Shown here: positions 6,867-13,571 of the stretch, one piece after another
How positions within the stretch are numbered: the first letter of the stretch is position 1
How the letters are laid out: each line of letters opens with the position of its first letter
Assembly (NCBI GenBank): GCA_949289625.1
Contig: CASEPH010000331.1
Location: 1 to 33,390, forward strand
Length of the DNA stretch: 33,390 nt
Reading direction: 5' to 3'
Source: an uncultured Clostridia bacterium
Lineage (GTDB): Bacteria > Bacillota_A > Clostridia > Oscillospirales > Oscillospiraceae
Program-made: the position numbers and the translations under genes
Notes under the pieces: model-generated
Told to the model about the DNA's origin: nothing
The model's database searches: none
Seen by the model: only the letters and a program-made list of their open reading frames with translations

Positions 6867-8006
6867 ATGAAAAAGTTAGTGGCTATTCTGCTGGCTGCCA
6901 CCATGATGTTGGCAGTATTTGCCGGCTGTGGAACCGGCAGTACATCTTCTGCGGAAGCTTCCGGCGAAGAAACTGCTGCATTTAAGTGGAACGGCCAAAA
7001 GGAGGTCTGGTCCATTCTGCCGACTACTGGCGCGGAGGGCCTGGTGCTGATCAATGACGCCATGGGCGAAGTTATGAAGGCAGAGGGCTTCAACTATGTC
7101 AAGAAAGATGCCCAGGGCGATCCCTCTCAGCAGGTCTCCTTTGTGGAGGACGCCATTGCTGCGGGCAATGTGGGCGCACTGATGATTGCGGCCATGGATG
7201 TGGATATGCTCAAGGACGTGGTGGCGGAAGCCGTTGACGCCGGCATTGCTGTGGCCTATCTGGGCGCAGAGCCCACAGATTATACCATCGGCGGCTGCGT
7301 CTACACAGCCTATGAGATCACCGGTATGTACGCAGTGCAGGCAGCCGAGTATTGGGTGGAGCATTCTGGTGCCAACGTGCCCAAGAATGCCGACGGTAAG
7401 TATGAAGTGGCCATCGACACCTACTACGATATTGCAGACGGCGTATACCGCTCCAATGCCATGAAGGGTACAGTGGAAAAATCGGAAATTCTGGCGCTGG
7501 TCTCTGAGACCAGTTCCTATGGCAACAGCGCTTACTCCGATGCCTATGACAATGCCCAGGATGTGCTGGCGGCCAACCCCGACTGCCACATCTTCATCGC
7601 CTACGAGCCGGAAGAGGCCATGGGCGCAGCTGATGCCATAGCGGACTATGTGGATCAGAACGGCGGAGATCTGGCCGATTACTGCGTGATCCCCTGCTAT
7701 GCCGAGGACACCACCTTCACCGAGCTCTATGCCCAGGCGGAGGCGGACCCCTCTTCCACTGCCATCAAGGGCTATGCCACCTATGGCGACCCTGCAGAGG
7801 AGCGGGACGGCGAAGTGATTATTCCTCCTGTGCTCACCGGTGAGCATCTGGCGGAGATCCTGCTGGGCGTCTGTGGTGTGGGCGACTATACCTGGACTTA
7901 CGGCGAAACCTACTATGACACCATCACGGCTGTGACCGTGGACGGCTTCTCCGCCACCTGGAAGATGGGCGACGAGAATCCTGCCGCGGAGTACAAGACC
8001 AAGTAA
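6867..8006 (+). CDS. sugar ABC transporter substrate-binding lipoprotein
   Basis: This is the extracytoplasmic binding protein of a ribose/galactose-type importer. The 379-residue product has a lipoprotein signal with FAGC at 18-21 (Cys21 lipidated), a short Ser/Gly linker and a two-lobed periplasmic-binding fold of the Peripla_BP_4 type, with alternating segments such as GALMIAAMDVDMLKDVVAEA and GIAVAYLGAEP. The ligand cannot be read from the sequence; a pentose, hexose or related polyol would fit the partner genes. It is the first gene of a three-gene operon with its own sigma-A promoter (6770-6798). A strong hairpin (8019-8055) separates it from the ATPase, as is common where the binding protein is made in excess. 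Two CG-rich hairpins precede its ribosome site. Confidence 0.88.
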   Translation: MKKLVAILLAATMMLAVFAGCGTGSTSSAEASGEETAAFKWNGQKEVWSILPTTGAEGLVLINDAMGEVMKAEGFNYVKKDAQGDPSQQVSFVEDAIAAGNVGALMIAAMDVDMLKDVVAEAVDAGIAVAYLGAEPTDYTIGGCVYTAYEITGMYAVQAAEYWVEHSGANVPKNADGKYEVAIDTYYDIADGVYRSNAMKGTVEKSEILALVSETSSYGNSAYSDAYDNAQDVLAANPDCHIFIAYEPEEAMGAADAIADYVDQNGGDLADYCVIPCYAEDTTFTELYAQAEADPSSTAIKGYATYGDPAEERDGEVIIPPVLTGEHLAEILLGVCGVGDYTWTYGETYYDTITAVTVDGFSATWKMGDENPAAEYKTK

Positions 8007-8018
8007 TCCAACACCACG

Positions 8019-8055
8019 AAGGGGGTGGCGCAAGGAAATGCTGCGTCACCCCCTT
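8019..8055 (+). promoter_or_regulatory. intercistronic hairpin after the binding-protein gene
   Basis: Bases 8019-8032 pair with 8042-8055 (14 pairs, one G-U, 9-base loop). No T-run follows, so it is more likely an mRNA-stabilising or partial-attenuation element that raises binding protein over ATPase and permease. Confidence 0.7.
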
Positions 8056-8100
8056 TGCGAATGTGCCGAAAGGCGGACCCAAGGATGGGAGGCGTTCTAT

Positions 8101-9615
8101 TTGGAGGAAAAACAACCGATTCTGTCATTAAAGGACATTAAAAAGGTCTATCCGGGAGTCATTGCCCTCAATCAGGTTTCTATTGACTTTTACCCTGGTG
8201 AAGTCCATGCGTTGATCGGGGAAAATGGTGCTGGAAAGTCCACATTTATTAAAACGATTACAGGAGCCCATGCACCCGATGGCGGTACCATCACCGTGGA
8301 CGGAGAGACCTATTCGGCCATGACGCCGGCCCTGGCCAGGAAGCATGGCATCGAATGCATCTATCAGGAGTTTAACCTGATTGATGTGCTGTCCGCAGCG
8401 GAGAATATCTGCTATGGAGAGCGAAAGGGAAAGCTGGTCAATCAAAAGAAAATGGAGCAGCTGGCCCAAAAGATCTTTGACGATTTCGGGGTGGACATTG
8501 ATCCGGCCACCCTGGTGCGGGATCTGACGCCGGGACATATGCAGATCGTGGAGATTGCCAAGGCGGTATCCAAGGAAGTCCGGGTGCTGATTCTGGATGA
8601 GCCCACCGCGCCTCTGTCAGTGGCGGAGGTAGAGATATTGTTCCGTATTGTTCGGAAGCTTCGGGACGAGGGCGTGGCCATCATCTTTATCTCCCACCGG
8701 TTGGACGAGGTGTTTGAACTGACGGACCGCGTCTCCATTCTGCGGGATGGAGCGTATATCACCACGCTGAACACGGATGAGACCAATCGGGCGGAGCTGA
8801 TCCGGTACATGGTAGGCCGGGAGATGACCGCCACCTTCCCCACCCGTCATGCCGAGATCGGCGACGTGGCCTTGGAAATCAAGAATCTCACAGGCAACGG
8901 TGTGAAGAATATCTCTTTCCAGGCCCATCGAGGAGAAATCCTGGGGATTTCCGGCTTGGTGGGTGCAGGTCGTACGGAGATCATGAAAGTGGTGTTCGGC
9001 GCGGAAAAGAAGCAGTGGGGCGAGATCTATGTCAACGGGAAAAAAGCCGACATCAGATCCCCCAAGGACGCCATGCACAAATATGGCATCTGCTTGATCC
9101 CCGAGGACCGGAAGCGGGAAGGCTGTTTCCTGGGCGAAACCATCTCCTGGAACCTGGTCTACAACGTGGTGGAGAAGATCTCTCATCTGGGTGTGGTGGA
9201 TCGGAAAAAGGAGCAGGAGATCGCGGAGTATTACGGAAAATCCATGCGAATCAAGGCACCGGATCTCAAGACTACGCTGGTGGGATCCCTGTCCGGCGGC
9301 AACCAGCAGAAGGTGGTGGTAGGAAAGGCCCTGGCCACCCAGTCCGACATCGTGATCTTTGACGAACCCACCCGCGGCATCGACGTGGGGGCAAAGTATG
9401 AGATCTACGAGCTGATGAACGGACTGTGCGAGGAGGGCAAGTGCATCATTATGATTACCTCCGATATGGAGGAACTGCTGGGAATGTCGGATCGCATTGT
9501 GGTCTTCGGAGAAAAATGCCTGGCTGGAGAACTCACGAAAGAGGAGTTTTCCCAGGAGCGGATCCTGGATATGGCATCTACCAATGACCGGGCAAAAGAA
9601 AATATGGGGGCTTAA
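8101..9615 (+). CDS. sugar ABC transporter ATPase, two ABC domains (RbsA/MglA type)
   Basis: The 504-residue protein holds two tandem ABC cassettes that energise a monosaccharide importer. The N-terminal cassette has Walker A GENGAGKST, a degenerate signature (LTPGHMQIVEIAKA) and Walker B VLILDEPTAPLS. The C-terminal cassette has the usual degenerate P-loop region (GLVGAGRTE), the signature LSGGNQQKVVVGKA and Walker B IVIFDEPTRGID. This asymmetry is typical of RbsA/MglA/XylG. I start at TTG 8101, eight bases after GGGAGG at about 8087-8092. An in-frame ATG at 8038 lies in the loop of the intercistronic hairpin and would add 21 residues unlike the family. The permease starts five bases after the stop. 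Confidence 0.93.
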   Translation: MEEKQPILSLKDIKKVYPGVIALNQVSIDFYPGEVHALIGENGAGKSTFIKTITGAHAPDGGTITVDGETYSAMTPALARKHGIECIYQEFNLIDVLSAAENICYGERKGKLVNQKKMEQLAQKIFDDFGVDIDPATLVRDLTPGHMQIVEIAKAVSKEVRVLILDEPTAPLSVAEVEILFRIVRKLRDEGVAIIFISHRLDEVFELTDRVSILRDGAYITTLNTDETNRAELIRYMVGREMTATFPTRHAEIGDVALEIKNLTGNGVKNISFQAHRGEILGISGLVGAGRTEIMKVVFGAEKKQWGEIYVNGKKADIRSPKDAMHKYGICLIPEDRKREGCFLGETISWNLVYNVVEKISHLGVVDRKKEQEIAEYYGKSMRIKAPDLKTTLVGSLSGGNQQKVVVGKALATQSDIVIFDEPTRGIDVGAKYEIYELMNGLCEEGKCIIMITSDMEELLGMSDRIVVFGEKCLAGELTKEEFSQERILDMASTNDRAKENMGA

Positions 9616-9620
9616 GGGCT

Positions 9621-10652
9621 ATGAAGAAAAAAAGTTTATCCGTTTATTTGAAAAACTATATGATGGTGCTGGTCCTCATCGCCCTGCTGGTGGTGTTTGG
9701 CATTCTGTGTCCCATCTTTGTGGGCCGGCCCTTCCTGACGGTGAAGAATCTGCTGAATATTCTGGGACAAAACGCCTATATGGTGATCCTGGGCGTGGGC
9801 ATCACCTTTATCATGCTGGGCGGTGCCATGGACTTGTCCACCGGCTATCTGATCTCTACCGTGGGCATCGCCATGGCGCTGATCAACCAAAATAGCAATT
9901 TTGCAGTGACGCTGGTTTGCGGCATCCTTCTGGCGGTGCTGCTGTCGGCCTTCAACGGTGTGGTGTATTCCTGGCTCCGGGTGTTTCCGTTTATTATCAC
10001 CCTGGCCACCCAGTATATCCTCAATGGTGCCACTTATTTGCTCTCCGGAGGCCTCAGCAAGACCTACCGGGGACTGTCCGAAGGCTTTGAGATCCTGGGC
10101 GGATACAACATCCCTGTGGGGGTGGGCTATCTCAAATCCGGCGTCATTGTGATGGTGCTGATGGTGCTGGTGGGGTCGTTCATTTTGAATAAGACCTATT
10201 TTGGTCGGAATGTGTACGCCCTGGGCTCCAATCCCGACGCTGTGGCGTTGTCCGGCGTGTCCGTGGCGAAAATGCGGATTTTGATTTTCGCGCTGGCAGG
10301 GTTCTTCTTTGGGGTTGCCCAGGTGGTGAATATCGGAAAGATCGGGTCTGTCAACAACTCCATGGGCATCGGCTCTGAATTTACCGTTATGGCTGGCGCC
10401 ATGCTGGGCGGCATCAAAATGGGCGGCGGCGGCGGTAAAATGAGCAATATGGTGGTTGGCGTGCTGATCATCGGTATTCTCAATTCCGGCATGAACTTCC
10501 TGAACCTGAATCAGTACTGGCAGTATGTGGTGCTGGGTGTCGTCCTTCTGGCGGCCGTCACCATGGATACTCTGCAGACCAGAGCTGCGGCCAATGCAGC
10601 CAAAAAGGTCACAGGACAGCCTCCGGTGGAAGAGCCGGAAGCGGTAAAATAG
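9621..10652 (+). CDS. sugar ABC transporter permease (RbsC type)
   Basis: The 343-residue integral membrane protein is the transmembrane subunit of the importer and presumably works as a homodimer, since only one permease gene is present. It has about eight to ten hydrophobic segments from residue 12 to 325. It carries the family stretch GLSKTYRGLSEGF and the cytoplasmic coupling region YALGSNPDAVALSGVSVAKMR, typical of the BPD_transp_2 group. The start is ATG 9621 with AAGGG just upstream, five bases after the ATPase stop. The product ends in a hydrophilic tail rich in Ala, Pro and Glu. The gene runs convergently toward the ROK kinase. Confidence 0.92.
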   Translation: MKKKSLSVYLKNYMMVLVLIALLVVFGILCPIFVGRPFLTVKNLLNILGQNAYMVILGVGITFIMLGGAMDLSTGYLISTVGIAMALINQNSNFAVTLVCGILLAVLLSAFNGVVYSWLRVFPFIITLATQYILNGATYLLSGGLSKTYRGLSEGFEILGGYNIPVGVGYLKSGVIVMVLMVLVGSFILNKTYFGRNVYALGSNPDAVALSGVSVAKMRILIFALAGFFFGVAQVVNIGKIGSVNNSMGIGSEFTVMAGAMLGGIKMGGGGGKMSNMVVGVLIIGILNSGMNFLNLNQYWQYVVLGVVLLAAVTMDTLQTRAAANAAKKVTGQPPVEEPEAVK

Positions 10653-10672
10653 AACTGATAGAGAGAAAAAAC

Positions 10673-10707
10673 GGGCGCGTTGCAAATTTGTATTTTGCAA
10701 CGCGCCC
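10673..10707 (-). terminator. intrinsic terminator of the ROK kinase gene, shared with the convergent operon
   Basis: A perfect 14-pair stem (10673-10686 with 10694-10707) has a 7-base loop. The A-run at 10666-10671 becomes a T-run on the minus strand, so it fits best as the terminator of the minus-strand kinase. The plus-strand operon may also stop here. Confidence 0.9.
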
Positions 10708-10723
10708 AAGTCGATTGGACAGA

Positions 10724-11674
10724 TCAGCGATATAGAGGCAGCAGCGCTGCGCCGATGATACCGGCGTCATTTCCCAGGGTAGCACGCAAAATTTTAGTGC
10801 GTCGTCTGGAATTTCTAGCGTAGTCTTCCCGGTCAAAGATCTCCCGTACCGGTGCCAGCAGCGTTTCTCCCTCGTTGCAGATGCCTCCGCCGATGCAGAG
10901 GATCTCCGGCTGAAAGATATTGACAATGGAGGTAAGCCCACAGGCCAAGTGCTGAACATACTGGTCCACAACCTGTTTGGCTGCTGCATCGCCCAACCGC
11001 ATGGCGTCAAAGGCAGTGCGGCCGCTGACAGCTTCCAAGGTTCCTGCTTCCTGCCACATCAGAGAGTCTGAATTTTGAGTCATGGCCCGCTGAGTCTGAC
11101 GGATCAGGGCTGAGGCGGAGCAGTATGCCTCGAAGCAGCCTTTTCTGCCACAGCTACAGGGCTCCCCGTCCTCCACCATCACAAAATGGCCAATTTCGGC
11201 GCCGGCGAAGTTGAAGCCGGTCAACAGACGGCGGTTGAAGACAACGCCGCCGCCTACGCCGGTACCCAGAGTGATTGCCACCAGAGATTCGCTGCCCCGG
11301 CCGGAACCAGCGACAAATTCTCCTAATGCAGCGGCGTTGGCGTCGTTTTCCAAATATACAGGTTTGTGTAGCCGGGATTCCACCAACTGAGACAGGGGTG
11401 TGTTGTAAAAATCCAGATTGCAGCTGTACTCTACAATGCCCTCCTGGGAATTAGCGATGCCAGGAGCCCCAATTCCCACCGAGAGAATGTCGTCCATGGT
11501 ACAGCCGGTAGCCTCTACTGCCAGCAGACAGCAGTCCGCAATGCGCTGGGCAATGGCATCTGCGTTGTCAGGTAGAGCGGTGGGGATCGAAGATTTTCCC
11601 AGAAGGTCCCCTTCTTTTGTAACCACGGCACAGGCGATATTTGTGCCGCCCAAATCTGCACCAATATAGTACAT
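10724..11674 (-). CDS. ROK family sugar kinase (glucokinase-like)
   Basis: ROK kinases phosphorylate glucose or related sugars with ATP in the cytoplasm. The 316-residue product starts with the phosphate-binding motif DLGGTNIA (7-14) and has the catalytic base region ENDANAAALGE (Asp111). GTGVGGG, the substrate-contact ExGH (160-163) and the ROK zinc cluster CSCGRKGC with a later Cys185 follow. No N-terminal helix-turn-helix is present, so it is an enzyme rather than a repressor of the NagC/XylR kind. The start is ATG at 11672-11674 with GGGGAGG upstream. The frame stays open far upstream over the neighbouring gene, but that part is antisense. A strong promoter lies at 11721-11749. Position next to the importer suggests it phosphorylates the imported sugar; glucokinase is the default call. 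Confidence 0.9.
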   Translation of the reverse strand: MYYIGADLGGTNIACAVVTKEGDLLGKSSIPTALPDNADAIAQRIADCCLLAVEATGCTMDDILSVGIGAPGIANSQEGIVEYSCNLDFYNTPLSQLVESRLHKPVYLENDANAAALGEFVAGSGRGSESLVAITLGTGVGGGVVFNRRLLTGFNFAGAEIGHFVMVEDGEPCSCGRKGCFEAYCSASALIRQTQRAMTQNSDSLMWQEAGTLEAVSGRTAFDAMRLGDAAAKQVVDQYVQHLACGLTSIVNIFQPEILCIGGGICNEGETLLAPVREIFDREDYARNSRRRTKILRATLGNDAGIIGAALLPLYR

Positions 11675-11720
11675 GCGATATCCTCCCCTGTCCTGAGTTG
11701 TATGAAATATTATTACAAAT

Positions 11721-11749
11721 ATTTTACGATAAAATACGAACCTCGTCAA
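11721..11749 (-). promoter_or_regulatory. sigma-A promoter of the ROK kinase gene
   Basis: On the minus strand TTGACG (11749-11744), a 17-base spacer and TAAAAT (11726-11721). Confidence 0.82.
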
Positions 11750-11825
11750 GATTGGAAAAGTAGAAATGTGGATGGTCGAGAGGCCAAAGAGAACATCCCA
11801 AATGGTAAGAATCCGCAAAATCGCC

Positions 11826-11855
11826 TTGTGCTTTTCTGGTGTGATATTGTATAAT
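11826..11855 (+). promoter_or_regulatory. sigma-A promoter of the GGP/beta-helix gene
   Basis: TTGTGC (11826-11831), an 18-base spacer and a perfect TATAAT (11850-11855), about 50 bases before the ATG at 11906. Confidence 0.65.
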
Positions 11856-11905
11856 GGATACCAGGGAGTGGTTGCTCCTAATTTCAACGAAAGAAGGTCT
11901 TTCCT

Positions 11906-13381
11906 ATGTCCAAGATTCAGGGAATTGTATATGATCCTCCGGTCCGGCAGCCCTTTAAAATGCCAACCCTGGAGGAAATGATGGCCATGATGGGCGGTGG
12001 TCCTGGCGGTCCTGGCGGTCCCGGTGGTCCCGGTGGTCCTGGTGGTCCCGGCGGTCCCGGTGGTCCCGGTGGTCCTGGTGGCCCCGGTGGTCCTGGAGGC
12101 CCTCCGGGTGGGATGAGCACGCCGAAATTCCCCGTTGCCATGCTGGAAAACGGTACATTTTCTCTGGGCCAGTTTGAAAAGGCACCGGTCATTGCCGGCA
12201 CCATTGGAGAAACAGAGGCCAAGGCGGTGTACATTGAATCGGACGATCCGGATGCCGGTGGTATTACCGTTTCCGGAGAAGGACAGAAATATACGGTGGA
12301 GGATTCTACCATCTTCCTGCATTCTAACTCCAACGGTCTGGGAGGCAAGGGATCCGGCTTGTTTGCCAACGATCACGCGGAGATGACCATTCGGAACTGC
12401 AAGGTTCTGACGGTGGGCAAGTCCCGCTGCTGCACTGCCACGGAAGAGCACTCCAAAATGTATGTGTACAACAGCTATCTCCATGGACATGGCGCTCCCT
12501 TTGGTCCTGCGGCTGCCAACCTGGAGGATGCAGGCAGTCCTCCGGCAGCATTGGAGATCTCCGGCAACTGCCGTACCCACTGCACCCAGTCCAATTCGGA
12601 GACTTATTTCTATGATTCCACCATCATCGGTGACGGATGGGCGGCCCTGTCCACCGACGGATCCCAGGGCTACGTGAAGCTGGAGGCCAACAACTGCAAG
12701 GTCCAGACCATTCTCTCCGGCTATGGCGCCTATGCCGACGGTATGTGCCATGACTTCTTCAACAGCTGCGACTTTGATGTGGCGGATCAGGCTGGCATCA
12801 TGGCCGGTGAGTGCGACATGACCTTCAACGACTGCACCGCCGTCTGCGGCAGCTATTTTGCCCATCTCCACTGCGTCATGGGAATGCCTGCGGAAGTGGG
12901 AACGCTGAACATCAAGGACAGCGTCATCAATACTGCCAAGGACGCCATTTCCATTCGCAGCCACAATGCCATTGTGAACATTGAGGCCAGCGATATTATT
13001 CCGGACAACGGCGTGTTGGTACATTCTATTGTAAATACGGATCCCAACGCCACCAAGACCGGTGGTCAGCGGGTCTATGGCATCCATGTCCATGTGAAGG
13101 ATTCTGATTTGGAAGGCGCAATTCTTCACGAGGACCCGGATCGTGAAATGAACGTTTACTTGGAAAATGCCAACCTGGTGGGCGCCATCCAGGGGGCCAT
13201 CCTCCACTTTGACGGGGAGAGCACCTGGACTGCGACCAATCAATCCAAGGTGACCATCGTTGGCGAGGTGGACATTCAGCAGATTGATGCGCCGGCAGGT
13301 GTTTCTATTGAGGCAATTTGCGGCCAGGAGGGAAGCTATACCCTAGCCTCCGGCGGTAGTTTGAAGCTGAAAAAAGCATAA
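11906..13381 (+). CDS. GGP-repeat / beta-helix-like protein of unknown function (491 aa)
   Basis: I do not recognise a named family. Residues 1-30 are a short polar-to-Met-rich head (ending EEMMAMM) without a signal peptide. Residues 31-66 are twelve uninterrupted Gly-Gly-Pro triplets. From about residue 75 to the end the chain is made of short alternating strands with recurrent Asn, Asp, Gly, Thr and Cys turns (for example [50 protein letters not shown]), as in right-handed parallel beta-helices of the pectate-lyase type. Cysteines are frequent and include CC and CxxxC. ATG 11906 has GAAGG nearby, a sigma-A promoter at 11826-11855 and a good terminator at 13392, so it is a one-gene unit. A BclA-like spore-surface protein, with a head lacking a signal peptide, a collagen-like stalk and a globular end, is one reading. 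A cytoplasmic scaffold is another. Confidence 0.72.
   Translation: MSKIQGIVYDPPVRQPFKMPTLEEMMAMMGGGPGGPGGPGGPGGPGGPGGPGGPGGPGGPGGPGGPPGGMSTPKFPVAMLENGTFSLGQFEKAPVIAGTIGETEAKAVYIESDDPDAGGITVSGEGQKYTVEDSTIFLHSNSNGLGGKGSGLFANDHAEMTIRNCKVLTVGKSRCCTATEEHSKMYVYNSYLHGHGAPFGPAAANLEDAGSPPAALEISGNCRTHCTQSNSETYFYDSTIIGDGWAALSTDGSQGYVKLEANNCKVQTILSGYGAYADGMCHDFFNSCDFDVADQAGIMAGECDMTFNDCTAVCGSYFAHLHCVMGMPAEVGTLNIKDSVINTAKDAISIRSHNAIVNIEASDIIPDNGVLVHSIVNTDPNATKTGGQRVYGIHVHVKDSDLEGAILHEDPDREMNVYLENANLVGAIQGAILHFDGESTWTATNQSKVTIVGEVDIQQIDAPAGVSIEAICGQEGSYTLASGGSLKLKKA
11996..12103 (+). repeat. twelve 9-base Gly-Gly-Pro repeats
   Basis: The pattern GGN GGN CCN is repeated 12 times without interruption and stays in frame (residues 31-66 of the host protein). 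Third positions vary between copies (ggt/ggc, cct/ccc), which lowers slippage and suggests that selection keeps the protein pattern. Confidence 0.92.
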
Positions 13382-13391
13382 AAAATTTAGG

Positions 13392-13425
13392 GGCTCCCAG
13401 TGTTGTGGACGCTGGGAGCCTTTTT
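13392..13425 (+). terminator. intrinsic terminator
   Basis: GGCTCCCAG (13392-13400) pairs with CTGGGAGCC (13412-13420), extended inward by two pairs, followed by TTTTT. It ends the GGP/beta-helix gene. Confidence 0.92.
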
Positions 13426-13507
13426 GTCCGCGCTAGGTGGAAAAACAGCGTGCATGAATGGCAGAAACATGAAAATTGCAAAATTATCGCAGAATATCCT
13501 GTTTTGC

Positions 13508-13536
13508 TTGCAATAGGGGAAATATTTTGCTAGAAT
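13508..13536 (+). promoter_or_regulatory. sigma-A promoter with extended -10 for the hydratase gene
   Basis: TTGCAA (13508-13513), a 17-base spacer ending TGC, and TAGAAT (13531-13536). The TG forms an extended -10. Confidence 0.78.
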
Positions 13537-13571
13537 ATTTGCAATATGACTGCACGCTGGAGGGGCATTTC

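Noticed and set aside
6876..8033. 385-codon open frame opposite the sugar-binding lipoprotein
   Set aside because: Its composition is that of an antisense shadow, and the plus strand has a lipoprotein signal and a binding-protein fold.
9636..10709. 357-codon His/Gln-rich open frame opposite the sugar permease
   Set aside because: It is antisense to a clear permease and is an artefact of hydrophobic codons read in reverse; it has no start signals.
11996..12103. Regular short repeats considered as a CRISPR array or mobile-element repeat
   Set aside because: The unit is 9 bases without spacers, stays in frame and encodes Gly-Gly-Pro.
11675..13243. Long upstream extension of the ROK kinase frame across the GGP/beta-helix gene
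   Set aside because: The extension is antisense to a gene with its own promoter, ribosome site and terminator. The kinase has a good start, ribosome site and promoter at 11674-11749.
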